From Tausonia pullulans (Eukaryota > Basidiomycota > Tremellomycetes > Cystofilobasidiales > Mrakiaceae), in NCBI GenBank assembly GCA_951802195.1, contig OX637620.1:2108001-2172000 (forward strand): a DNA stretch of 64,000 bases. Reading direction: 5' to 3'. The position numbers were made by a program, and so were the translations under genes. Of this stretch, positions 1-12,271 are shown piece by piece; the first letter of the stretch is position 1, and every line of letters begins with the position of its first letter. The notes under the pieces were generated by a model, which was not told the origin of the DNA, did not search any database, and saw nothing but the letters and a program-made list of their open reading frames with translations.

Positions 1-1713
1 GTGGCGGGACGGCCCGATATCGGCGATAAGCACACGCGTAAAGGACACAATGCTATCATCTTAGGACTTACCTCCGGTTCCAATGAAGCCCTGAGAATGG
101 TACAAAGGGCAGAGAGCGCTACGTCAGGGCCGTGCGATTGAAGGCTTCGGCAATGGCTGAATCGTGTTGTGCGCCCTCAGGCGCCTTCCTCACCTTGAGC
201 AGCATGAAGACGGCATCCGTGACAGTAGCCGTGCCGTTAATGCCGTTGCCGGCCTTGCGTCGCCTCGAAAGAGACCTGTTGAGCTGAGCTCGAGTGACGG
301 GGCCACTGCTGCTTTGAAGCAGCGGAGAGCGCTCGGTTTGAAGCGTCAGGTTAACCGAGGGAAGGACCGGACCCTCATCCTCATCCTCTTCATCCTCCTC
401 CTCGAGGTCTTCACCGGCCTAGGGGCAGGGAGGGAAGTAGCTATCAGCGGAGCCATGTCGTAAGTACGAGAAGCGGGTAGGCAGGCGTACAAAATGACCG
501 CTGAGGAAGAACACGGCGAAAGTAAAAGTCGCCGCCGTCGGTCAGAGAGGAGCGTCCTCAAGAGGAGGAACGCCCACGACGACGCACTAGAGGTAGAGGA
601 ACTCGACGAGGTTCCGAGAGACATTGGGCGCCTCTTGTCCGCCCTCCCTGGCCCTCGTGCGGATGAACGCCCGGCGGAACCCTCCAGGCTCATGAATATG
701 TTGAAACGTCGAGTCGACCGTCGCGTTTGCAGGGCATGTCGGGTGAGAGAAAGACGCCGATCGAGCCTTGCGAATTCCGCCCGCCTGGGGCCGATGGGCT
801 TGAGCCCACTTGTAGAGGTCGTGGCTTCATGTCGCCGTAGGAGAGGGGAGACCAGACAGGAGCAATGTCAGCGAGGAGGTAGGCTGAGAGGCAACTGAAG
901 GACAATCAAGCAGGCGGTCCATACGTGACATCGCCTCCAGCCGAGTTATCTGACGAACGGGAGGGAGGCTATCAGCTCCTCTACCCAGCCGATGGGGTGA
1001 GTCCATGCAGCGAGAGACTCACAAGGCAAGATGAATTCTTCGGTCCCATCCTCGCCAGGACCGTCACGCCTCGATCCGCTACCGAGGCTGAAGCCGCTCT
1101 CGTTCGGGAAAGCGGTCTCGTCGTCACCCCTCAAGCTGGCGGGCGCGCCCTGCCGGCCCCTGAGCGCCGGCTCTGGTGTGGGCACGGCTGAACTGCGACG
1201 CTCCTTGGCTGTGACGAGGTGCTTCGCGAGAATGCGAGCCTTCTCAGCCTCGTCCACCTCCTCGAGCGCGCGCGCGAACCCCAAGTTGTCCTGGTAGTCC
1301 CCACCGGGCGTAACGGCTGGCGACCGGCCGGCGCTCGGCGCAGCCGAGTTGGAGAAGGGCGAGGGCAGCATCACCGCTGCCGCCGAAGAGGGCCCAGCAC
1401 TCAGTTCCCCCCGCCCGGTAGCGGCTGCGACCTTGGAGAGGCTGGCCGAGAGGTTGCTCGCTGACACCCCCCCCGCGCCTGGGGTAGCGCCGTCGTTGGT
1501 GGACGGCGAGCCGAGGGCGGGGACAGGCCTCCGCTCGCCGACGCCGGCCGAGGTGGCCGACTGGACACCGCTGTCGCTAGGTGATGAAAACCGTGGGGGA
1601 ATATTAGGCAGCGCCGGGGGCTGGTACGAGCCTGGATTTGAGGAGAGGTACTGTCCGCCGCCGGTCGGAGACGAGGCCGGTTGTGTGAACGACCGCGCGT
1701 TGAAAGAGGACAT
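1..1713 (-). CDS. AVT3: Avt3/Avt4-type vacuolar amino-acid transporter, N-terminal part (3' end outside window)
   Basis: Proton-coupled neutral amino-acid exporter of the vacuole membrane (AAAP family), by family knowledge. The ATG at 1713 opens a long Ser/Pro/Gly-rich cytosolic tail. It contains the segment RILAKHLVTAKERR (about 1290-1210). After an intron near 1022-960 come pieces typical of Avt3: GGDVT, DLYKWAQAHRPQAGG, HIHEPGGFRRAFI and a short acidic stretch (GEDLEEEDEEDEDEG, about 420-370). The chain then reads TVTDAVFMLLK, and after a further intron GFIGTG, the start of the first membrane segment (exon about 50-30). The transporter core lies left of the window, so only about the first 400 residues are seen. 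Splice sites are my reading; the acceptor before DLYKW is a weak AAG. Family assignment is firm because N-terminal box order and the LLK-GFIGTG junction both fit. Confidence 0.85.
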
Positions 1714-2960
1714 AAAAGAGCAATGAGGGCGTTGTCAGGTTAGAAATGGGCGGTGGCCGTGGTGATTGTGGTGGTGGTTGGAGCTAAGAGATCAAGGTGG
1801 AGAGCGCTCGCCAGCGAAACAACGGGGGCTTCCCTCTTGCAAGCGAGCGGTCGACTCGCAGGCCTGCGCGTCCGTGAGAGAGCTTGAGACGGCGACCTCC
1901 GACTTCGATACACATGGCTCACTCGGAATTGGCTACTTTCTGCTGGGGGCAGTTGGGTATTGTAGGGGTCTCCAGGCATGGACGCACCTCATTTGCTTTG
2001 TCTGGATCCACCTACACAACGATTCTCGGATCAGCAGATCGCACTGTAAAACACTCGCTCGATTCAAATGAACGGGATGATCGGAAATGGACCCTTCGGT
2101 TCCTTGCTTTCGGCTCGACCGCTGCAGACAACATCGGATCGATGGAAATGGACAGGGACCAGGGCTTTACTCACTTTCACTCATTCTGAGCCGTGCTGAG
2201 ATACTATGGCCCTGCTGGTGCATGCTGCGCGCAACAGGTGGCGGCTGCACGGCCACTGCAGCCACCAGCAACCTGCGCAATGCCCCGTTGTCCGTCTGCA
2301 CACATGTGTCAAAATTGGCAGCCATCTCGTCCGCAATTGCCAAGCTGCTTGAGTTGACTCACTGGCTTCAGAGCACGATGCTTGCAAAGAAGTACATGCG
2401 CGAATGCTCTCGAGACTCGCAAGATCTATAGGCTCAGTGTCAATGTACAGTACAAGCCCTCGTTTCAAAGCGAACCAACACTGCTTGGCCAGTGGCACGC
2501 GCATCGTGCATTCTCAACCTTTGGATATATGTGGAGATGGGAGATTTGATTCCGAGTTTGACGTGGAGCTACTTCAGACTGACGTAGAAAGCCGAAGGAT
2601 CGCTGGTCGTGATGAGGCCTATCCAACATCGTTAGGAACACATAGGTGGTTTGGGCTCTTGATGGAGCGCTCAAACATTCAAGCTGAGATCAATAGATGA
2701 GAAGCAACCGCCGCTGCCAAGGAGGGAAGGAAGGCGGGCGCAGCGGACGAAAGGCAGCCGCGTCGCGTCGTCCTCCTTCCCTCCCCTTCCTCTCTCGCTT
2801 GTTGACCTTGGCCCCCAACCTCCACCTGTCCGCCTTCCTCCACTCGCACGACTCCTTCATCCCCTTCTTCCTTCTTCTCTCCCTCCCACCCCTCAGATCC
2901 CCCCCTCAAGCTCGCTCGCTCCGCCGCTCGGTTTCGAAGGCACCCGCCCACAAGCCGGCC
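1714..2960. other. Intergenic region between divergent AVT3 and STU2 genes
   Basis: About 1.25 kb shared upstream region of two divergently transcribed genes. Bases 2000-2700 are less GC-rich than the genes and hold no convincing ORF. Bases 2760-2930 are strongly C/T-rich on the plus strand, just before the STU2 start, as often seen in fungal 5' leaders. I found no TATA box or tRNA. Confidence 0.6.
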
Positions 2961-5900
2961 ATGGACGAGTCCGGCGCCCCCGTCGAGGAGGACTTCAGCA
3001 AGATCCCCCTTCCCGAGCGTTCCCTCCATAAGGTTCTTCCTCCTCATCACCCGACGCTCTCAAACGGGAGACCATTGGGGTAGTCGTTCGAACCACAATG
3101 GAGCTTTTGCTGATCCGCTGGCTTGCCCTCGTTGGCCCTCATCCTTCCTCGCTTCGCCCTCTCCTGCCCAACCCTCCCCGTCGCGTCGACTCAGAACTGG
3201 AAGGCCCGGCAGTCTGCCTATGTCGAACTTATCACCAAGTTTGGCGCCAGCACGTCCGATAATGACCCCGTCTTTCGAGTCTACATCACGTGAGGCTACC
3301 GACTTCCATGTCGCGTCCCCCTTTCCTCCGCGCCGCCTGGCTAGCCCTCTTCGCTTCTGTCTTGTCCGGGATGCAAGCCTGAATTGACTAACCTCCTGGC
3401 GGTGCTCGCTTCGGAATCATCCCAGTGACGTAGATCTAATCAAGAAATGGGCCACCGACTCCAACGTCGTTGCCCAGGAGAAGGGTGTTGAGGCAATCAC
3501 CAGCCTTGTCCGAGAGAGCGGCGAGAACAGCGCGAGGTCCGTCTATGCTCATTCCCGCTTCCTTGCTACCCTTCCTCCCCGCGACTGTCGACCAGGATGA
3601 CGCCGGTATGCGACCGTGCGAGCGTACCGTCTAATGCCCGTTTATTCCCGTTTCCTACCTCCCCCTCTCTCCCAAAAGACTTCGAGCAGACGTCCTTCCG
3701 GCTGTCGTCGAGAAATGCTTCGGATCGGCGCGAGCGTCGCTTAAGCTCAAGGCCATCGAGCTCGCCCTCCTCTGGATTGAGGTCGAGAACACGGGCGAAG
3801 GCGTAGTTGTGAGTCGGGGTATCCGCTGAAGGGTGATCCCTCTGTAGGAACCGACAGCCGGTGGCTGACCCGCATCCATCTGCATGCGCGCCTCGTTGGC
3901 CTCAGGCCGATGTACTCAAGGGTGTCGAGGCCAAGCAGCCCAAGATTGTCCAGACATGCGTCAGCTGCCTCAAGGAGATTGTCGCGTAAGTTCCGTGATG
4001 TCCCTCGCTAGCCTCGCGGCGATCTTCCATCCCCTGATGCGCCCTGCCCTTGACGCGACGCGACTTCGCTGCGCTACCGACTCGTCAGCTCGTATGGGAC
4101 TAAGACTCTCGGCAAGCCCAACGCTCTCCTCAAGTCGCTCCCAAAAGTTTTCGGTCACACCGACAAGACCGTCCGCTCCGAGGTAGGCCTTCCCCCTTCC
4201 CCTTTGTCGCTTCCCCTCGCTTGAAGGCGAAGACTGACATGCTTCCTCGTCATCTCTCTCCCTCCTCAGAGTAGCCTTCTCGCCCAGCAACTTCACCTTT
4301 TCCTTGGGCCAGCTCTTACCCCTTATCTTGCGGAGCTCAAGCCCATCCAGATCACCGAGCTCACCGAGAGCTTCGCCAGTGTCGGCGAAGGCGGCTCAGG
4401 CGTTCCGAAGCGGTTCACCCGCAAGCAGCAGCGCGAGGCTGAGGAGCGGGCACTCAACGCGGCCGCTGGGGCAGAAGAGGGTTCGTCTACGCCGGCCCTC
4501 GATATAGACCCTCGGCCAATGCTGATCTAAGCCTTGCGTGCATGCAACAATTCTAACAGAGGCCCCTGATGAGGAGGACGCCTTTGTTCCAGATGTGGCC
4601 CCTCCCATCGACGTTCTCGCCCTGCTTCCGCCCAACTTCTACGAAGATATCGCATCGACCAAGTGGAAGGAGCGCCTTGAGGCGTTGACGACGTTCAAGG
4701 AGAAGGCGCTCGCGAACTCACCCCGGATTGCGGATGGCGATTTCAGCAACCTCACCGCCGCTCTTGCCAAGCGAATGACGGATGCCAACGTCAACGTCGT
4801 CATCGCAGCTGCTCAGGTCATTGAGGGTCTCGCCCGCGGATGCGGCAAGGCGTTCGGCAAGTACCGGAGTGTCGTCATGATGCCCATGCTTGAGCGACTC
4901 AAGGAGCGCAAAGCGACAGTCACAGATCCGCTTGGGGCGGCGCTCGATGCCGTCTTCACCACTGTAAGGCTTCCCGCCTGGTAACTCTTCGTTCGCGTCC
5001 CCTTCACTCATAGTGCTGTACCCTGTCCTCGCGCGCACTGCTCAGGGCTCCTTCTCCGACATCGTCGAGGACGTTGTGATGGCCTCCAAGCACAAGAACC
5101 CGCAGGTCAAGGAGGGCACGCTCAAGTTCATCTGCCGCTGCCTCAAGGAGACCCGCGAGGGCCCTGGCAAGGGCGACATCAAGCCTCTCTCGGATGCGCT
5201 CGCCGCTCAGACTGGCGATAGCTTTGAGCCCGTCCGAGCTGCGGCCGCCGAGGGACTCGGTCTCATGATGAAGATCGTCGGCGAGCGAGCATTTGGGCCA
5301 GTCCTTGAGGGACTCGACGACATGCGCAAAGCTAAGGTCCGCGAGCAGTTTGACAGGGCGGAGATAAAGTTCAAGGCAGGGCCTGCCCCCCGGGCGACAG
5401 CAGCTGCCGGATCCACTGCTGCTAGCGTTGCGAAGAAGCCTGTTGCGGCCAAGAAGGTCAGCATTCTCTCGGCTTAGATCGCACCGGTCTCTTAGAGCCT
5501 GACGTTTTTCAAGCAGCCCCTTGCCGCGAAGACCGCGCCGATCCCGCTCTCAGTTGAGGCTGAAGAGGATCTTGGCCTGCCGCCCGGTCCCATTTCCAAG
5601 GGCAGCGGTTTCGGGAGCGAGTTCCCCTCTGGTTCTGGTGGCTTCGGCAGCGAATACCCTGATGGCGGTGATTCTCTTCCGACTCCGGCCAAGAAGGCGC
5701 CTGCTCCGAAACCTGCCGTGAGTTTTCCCGTCAGTATGTCCCCCACATCCGCTTGATAGCGCACTTATGCTTCTTCATCTTCCCGTGATGTCCAGGTCCG
5801 CAAACCGCCTGCTATCGTCGCTGCTGCTGTCAAGAAGCCCCCTCCGGCCGCTGCGTCCTCCAAGGCAAAGACGGCTCCTTCCGCCGGTCCTTCTGAGCCC

Positions 5901-8900
5901 CTGAAATACAAATTTTCCGCCGAGGACGCTGAGGCTCGTTGGGAAGAAGCCATCCCGGCCGAGTATCGGGCTCAGCTGGCTGACGGCAACTGGAAGGAGC
6001 GTCTCGCCGGTGGAGACTCCATGACGGCCTGGCTTGAGGAGGGAGCGGCCGAGACGATCGAGAGCGAGGTTGTCTTCCGCTTCTTCGCCAAAATCCCTGG
6101 CTGGTCCGAGAAAAACTTTCAGGTACGGGCTCCTTGCTCATGCGTCGACCTTTCATTCAAGATCGCTGACCCTGTCTCTTGTTACTGCTCAGGTCTCCTC
6201 TAGGATTTACGGCATGATGGCCATCCTCGCGGCCAAGTCTCCGACGTTCTCCAAAGCCTGCATCGCCATTGCCGTCGGCCACCTTGTCGAGAAGCTCGGC
6301 GACATCAAGCTTAAGAAGCCCGCCGGGGACGCCCTTGTCGCCTTCTCCGAGAAGATCTCTCTCCCTTTCGTCCTCAGTCAGGGTGCGTGATGTTCTGTTC
6401 AGATGCTCGGCTGCGCTCGTAGTCGAGAGTTCCCCTGATTCACCTGCCTCCATCCCCCCTCTCACTCAGCCTTCGAGCCGATCACCAAGGCCAAATCGCC
6501 CAAGACGCAGGGCGACGCCATCCTCTGGGTCAATCAGACCCTCATCGACTTTGGCGTCGCGGGTATCTCGCTGCGCGAGCTGATTGAGCTCCTCAAGACG
6601 GGTCTCAAGAGTTCCAATGCGGCGGTTCGAACCAGCGCGACCAAGGCTCTCGTCACGCTGAAACTTTTTGTCGGCGACAGTGTGTACCTCTTCTCGTCCT
6701 CCTAGGTTGGGGGAGCATCCATGTATGACCTGACGCTCCTCAACCGCCTTCAGCCGTCATGACGTTCCTCGACGACCTGAACCCACAGCTTCTCACAACT
6801 ATCGAGAAGGAGTTTGCAAAGGTTGACGGCCAAGCTGCCCCCGAGCCGACGCGGTTCAGCGCTGAGCTCAAGATTTCCGCCGGAGGAGGCGGCAAGAACG
6901 GGGGAGGAGGACGCGATGCGCTCGATGAGCTCATCCCGCGCATCGACCTCGACAAACTCCTCAATGGAACCAAGATCATCGCCGACTCACGGAACGACGT
7001 GTGGAAGATCCGGAAGGAGGCGCTCGAGACGCTGCAGGGTATCCTCGCAGCCAACACACGTTTGCAGCCAAGCATGGGTCCGTCTACCCTTGCCCTGACT
7101 ATCCAGACAGAAACCAGCCTGACTGACACCCTGCATGGTGTGCAGGCGAGATTTCGGCCGCACTCAAGGCTCGTCTCGTCGACACGAACATCATGGTCAA
7201 AATGCTCTCCCTTGACTGCATTGCGCGGATCGCAACCGGCATGGGCAAGCCCTTTGAGAAGCACGTCAAGATCTTCTGCATCCCCGTCTGCGCCATCATG
7301 GCCGACGCTAAGGCGCCGACCCGAGCGGGCGCATCAGCGACGCTCACGGCCATGGCGACTGCATGCGAGGGCATCGACACCATCATCGGTAGCTTTGCGA
7401 CAAGCCTTGAGGGCTCCAACCCCATGCTCCGGGCGACACTCCTCCAGTGGCTCCTCGAGTGGTTCAAAGAGCACAACCTGGCCTCGCTTGACCTTCGGCC
7501 CCTCGTGGCACCTGTCCTCGCATGTCTCGAGGACCGCAGCCCTGACGTCCGCAAGGCAGGCTCGACTATGCTCCCAATTCTCGTAGGCGCCGTCGGCTAC
7601 GACTTTGCAATGGACCAGACGTCGAGTCTCAAGCCCGCAATGAAGCAGACTATCATCCCGTTGATCCAGGCCGCTCGTGGCTCCGGACCCGTAGCGCCTC
7701 CTCCTGCGACCAAGACTGCCCCGCCAGCGAAGGCAGCCCCCTTGGCTGCGAGCGCCAGACCCGCTGCGGTTCAGTCAGAGGCGACCCCTCTTGCTCGAGG
7801 TTCTGCTCCTGCGAGCGCGCCCCTGGCAGCGGCTGCGGCTCCGCTTCGGTCTCGGGGTGTCATGGGCGCCCTTCCCAAGTCGGCCAGCAGCTCTCGGCCG
7901 CCGTCCCGAGCGACCTCGACTGAGGACGACGCCCCGGCGTCTCGATTCAAGCCGTCGACGGGCCTCCGTCGCCCCCCCGCCTCTTCTGCCACCAGCAAGC
8001 TTGGAACGTCCAAGGCTCAGCCAGCGGCAGCTGTGTTCGCCGAGACGGTAACCCCGCCCTTCCGAACGGCCGAATTTGGCCCCAGGCTCATGCGGGCGAA
8101 GAAGGACGCCTCTCGATGGGTCTTCGCCGAGAAGGCCGATCAGCACCACACTGACCTGCTTGCCTCGCAGATGGAGCCGCACGCCTCGCCCGAGCTATAC
8201 TCGCTCCTGTTCAGCCGGGATCACGACGCGAACAAGGACTTCCTCGCTGGCATGGCTCTGATCTACGCGTGCTTCGCCGATCTGGCGGGCGAGGCGGCTA
8301 AGTTTGATATGGACGAGGACGCGCTCCGGAACGTTCTTCTCTGTAGCCTCGACCTCATCCTCAAGTATGTTGCGATTCGCATGCACGACTCCAACACCCA
8401 GTCCATCTCAAAGTCGATTGAGCTCGTCGAGGCCATCATCAACGACTTTGCTAGCGGGCCGGGCGCGTCGCCAAGGCACTCGTTCGACGATTACGAGCTG
8501 CAGCTTCTGTTGCCGACAATGATCGCCAAGGTCAGTGCAGTCAAGGGGCCTCCCGTAAGAATCTCACCGCTGAGCTCTCTCTCCTATCTATCTAGCTCGG
8601 CGACACCAAGTTCCAGTTGCGGATTCAGGACCTCTTCAAGGGCAAGATGCGCTACGTTGTGCCGTCATCGAAGCTCTTTCAAATACTGGTCATCCACGGT
8701 CTGCCTATCAAAAATTCCAAGGCACGTCTTGAGGTTCTTAAGTCGATGACCACGATCGTCCGCCAAAGCGGCGTTGGAGCCAACTTCAACCGGGACTCGG
8801 TCACCGCGATCCTCAAGTGCCTCTCGGATGCAGACGGTAAGGTCCGCAACGGCGCCCTGGATGTTCTCGGGTAAGTCCTTCACCTTGACGGCCAGACATG

Positions 8901-11817
8901 CCCACTCTGTTACGAGGCGCTGATCAACACTTACCCTTGTTTCCATCCAGCGAGGCCTACAAAACCATCGGCGAGGCCGTTTACGACTATGCCAAAACGA
9001 GCAAGAACGAACGCGATCAGATGGAGGGCCGTTTCAAGCATGTCCAGGGCCCTGCGCCGCCGCCGAGCAAGGCAGCCCCTGTCTCTCGACTGGCGCCGCT
9101 GAGCGAGGCCGCCGGGGCTGCTTCTCCTGCCCCCAGTCGCCTCGCACGGGTAGCCCTTCGACCAGCGTCTCCCACGCGCGCCGAGTCCCCATCGCCCTTC
9201 TCTCCTCCCAAGAGCCGGCTGCCCGCTGCTGGAGTCCGGTCCACGCCCTCTCGAGGGTTGCCCATGTCGTCTCGGTACAGCGCGACCGGTCCCGCCAGTA
9301 GTCGCCTCCCGGCTCCGGCCTACAGCTCAAGCGGCTTACCAGCCTCCGCCGAGTACGATGATGAGCCGCCAGCGCCCGCCCCTGCTCCTGCGCCTCGTCT
9401 TGCCTACCGGCCCTCCTCAACGTCCTCTCTCGCTTCTCAGGCTCGGCCACCGTCTGCTGCGTCGTCGCACGCCCAACAGGAGATCCCTCGTCCACGAGGT
9501 ATCCCAGCACCTTCCTCCCGGGTCATTGGAAATACCAATGGCCACCCGTCCTCAGCTGGCGATGTCGGCACCGCGATCCGCGGCATTCGCACCAGTGACC
9601 CCAACCTCTCGGTCGACGGCCTCAAGCAGGTCCAGGCCCTACTCGGCTCGCACCCGAGCCGGTTTGAGCCCTACGTCGAGGAGCTCATTCGCGCGGTCAT
9701 CACCCAGACGAAGGTCGTCTTCTCCGATCCGGGCCACCTCAAACAACCTAAGTGGTTCCGGCTGGCGAAGCACCTCATCCAGACGCTCAACAACTTCTGC
9801 GACCACGAGCGGCTCGTCCTCGGGATGGATGCCGTCGTGATGGAGGATTTGCTCGACGAGCTGACGCTCCGGCTTCTCGAGACAGACGACTCTACCGGAG
9901 GTTGGTCAGGCTCTCTGCCGGAACCAAAGCAGGCGGCTGACTTCTTCCTGTCCTCTCAGATGCCAAGGAGCTCTCCCGCTTCATCAACATGATCATTCTC
10001 CGGATTTTCAACGGCGGTCGGCGAGAGATTGTCTTTGAGTTCGTTCGGCGTCTGTGGTGCGTATTCGGAGTGTTACTGACCATCTCTTTCCTTTCCTCTA
10101 GAGCCCTCTTCGTCCTCCTCCGTAAGGTCACCATCGACTTTGCCACGCATCAAATTTCGTCGAGCTCGCGAGCGGCCAAGCACGCTGAGCTTATCCTCAA
10201 GTGCATCTGGAAGCGAGCCCGGAGCGTCGAGGATGACCTTGACAACGAGACGCTGGACTCGGTCGTCCTCCTCAGAGTCATCGAGGACTTTCTCCGCGCG
10301 CTACCTCCGACCGAATGGCGCCGCCGCGCCCAGAGCGGAGTCCCTCTCGGCGACATGCCTCTGCGCACCGTCAAGGTCATGCTGCAGCACATCGTCAGTA
10401 AGTAGACATCCTCAACGATATTACTTTCTTTTTATATGATAGAGTTGGCAGCTGATGATCTGACCGCGTGCCTCATCCCTCTTTTAGCCAAGTTCGGTGG
10501 CGAGCGGGTCTACGAGCAGCTCAATGAGGCGCTCGATGAGCCGGAGAACTCCTATGTACGCCTTACAGTCTCGGGAGTCGGTGTGGACTGTTCAGCAGGT
10601 TAACCCTTTCTTGACCTCTTCTCTTGCACGCGCATCCAGGCCTACAATTACGCAAGTCTTCGTTGCCAAAATAAATAAATCTTAAAAAATCGCGATGCCC
10701 GTTGTGCTGACAATGCTTCAATCGATCTCCCAGGTGTTCCGCCTCGTCAATCAGGCGGCTCAGATCCAGGCCTCCCCACCTGCGTCTGCTGAGTCCCAGA
10801 CCCCGGCGGCCTCATCGCCTCGGGTCGCCAGTCCTCCTCCTCCCCCCCTTGCTGCGCCGTCTACCGAGAGAGAGCGGCCGAGCTCTCGCGTCTCGTCGTC
10901 GAGTCGGCGGATGGCCTCCGAGGAGACGAAGGAGCCTGAACCTATCTTTGCCGACGAGATTGAGCGATCGATGCACGAGATCTTCCAGGACGTCAGTCGG
11001 GGCCACAAGGTCAACGAGGTTGGTTGCCTTTTTCTCTCCTCATTCTCTGCCGTATACATTGAGTAGGCCGCTGACGCCTTCCTCTGCTGCAGAGAATTGA
11101 GGACATGGCCAAGATTCTCATCGCCCACCCGGAGAAGGAGCGCAAGTACGAGGAGCTGGTAGGCGGCATCGACCCCAACTTGAGCCGTTATTTCAAGCGT
11201 GCAATCACGAACCGGATGCCCCGCGAGCAGTCTGAGTCGCCCCAGGCTGGTGAGTGAAGCCACACTCTTTGCCTTCTCATATCCTCCTCGTCCTTGACGG
11301 CTGATTCTCCCCCACCCTTTCCCCCCTGTCCGTCCTGCTTTTCTCTTCAGCGCGTACCCTGTCCCCCGCGGCTGCGCCGATCCCTCAGTCGTCTGCCCCG
11401 TCAACCACTTCGGCCATGCCCACGGGTTCGAGGTATACCCCGCTCTCGCCTGGAGGACCTCGCCCGGGCCTCAGCTCGGTCGGTTTTGCCTCTCGTCCGT
11501 TCAGTGGCATCGGCGCTCTTGGCATGGGCGCCGCTGTCTCTGGCGCCAGCCGGCCGCCCATCAGCCTACCGACGTCCACGACGCAGGACCGACTCGATGA
11601 GCTCAAGCAGCAGGTGTGTTGCGTGTCTCCCTTCCGTGACGATCCCGCTCGGTCCGGTCTCGAGTCTGACTCCGTCCGCTCTTTCCCTTCCAAACAGTTC
11701 TTTGGCGCGCCCACGTCAACGTCGTCGCGGCCCAGCTCGGGATCGATCGACGGAGTCTCGCATTCGACGGAGGGAGACACTGGCGGCTCGGCGCGGATCT
11801 CGACGGGGGTCGACTGA
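2961..11817 (+). CDS. STU2: XMAP215/Dis1-family microtubule polymerase with multiple TOG domains
   Basis: Catalyses tubulin addition at microtubule plus ends; acts at spindle poles, kinetochores and cytoplasmic microtubules (known for Stu2/Alp14/ch-TOG). The start is MDESGAPVEEDFSKIPLPE at 2961, followed by NWKARQSAYVELITKFG (TOG1, to about 4400). TOG2 covers about 4620-5370 (WKERLEALTTFKEKA). TOG3 covers about 5900-6680 (NWKERLAGG), TOG4 about 6760-7670 and TOG5 about 8080-9030. A sixth helical block (about 9590-10560) contains LSVDGLKQVQALLGSHPSRF. The tail has EDMAKILIAHPEKE (about 11100) and ends in STGVD at 11817. Ala/Pro/Ser-rich linkers separate the blocks. I count about 24 exons and about 2,270 residues, close to animal ch-TOG and about twice yeast Stu2. 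Exon ends near 3530-3680 and 10560-10740 are uncertain. An upstream in-frame ATG exists at 2697; I prefer 2961, after the pyrimidine-rich leader. Confidence 0.93.
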
Positions 11818-11912
11818 GCCGGAGGAAAATGAACCTCAGCCTGAGTGGAAATTCTCGCATCGTAGGGCGGCGGCCGGCGGCGGTGTGGGCGTGCGTGTGT
11901 GTGCCGGGGTGG

Positions 11913-11943
<31 letters not shown>

Positions 11944-12063
11944 AGGGGTCTTCGCTGGCGTGGTTGGCCATGTGTGTTTCGTCGTCCTTTCATCCTTTCC
12001 CCTTCTTCCCTCCTCTTTCCTTGTTTCCGAGAGATATCGATCGCATCAGTCTTTTTCTCCATC

Positions 12064-12098
<35 letters not shown>

Positions 12099-12271
12099 GT
12101 GTGCCTCTCAACCGACAGACGACGAGACCCTTCTTTTCGCTTAGCAAAGCATTGAAATCACAATTGGGGTTTTCTTTTGGTTTGGGCCTTCTTCTACGTA
12201 CGTACGACCTTCGAACCCGATGCTCTCCCTCCTTCCATGCTGTCCCCTTCTCTCTCTCTCTCTCTCTCTCT
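11818..12271. other. Convergent 3' region rich in simple repeats
   Basis: Space between the stops of STU2 (plus) and the dehydrogenase (minus). It holds a run of about 28 G at 11916-11943, a (CT)n run at 12069-12094 and another (CT)n at about 12249-12271 that abuts the dehydrogenase stop codon. No gene is supported here; long ORFs across it are simple-sequence artefacts. Confidence 0.8.
11916..11943 (+). repeat. Poly-G tract (about 28 G)
   Basis: Uninterrupted G run just downstream of the STU2 stop. Length is likely imprecise because such runs are hard to sequence. Confidence 0.9.

Noticed and set aside
3594-3603. A 10-base microexon in STU2 (GATGACGCCG)
   Set aside because: It has AG and GT borders, but joining exon 3 (ending 3536) directly to the exon at about 3680 keeps the TOG1 frame, while including it gives no better fit.
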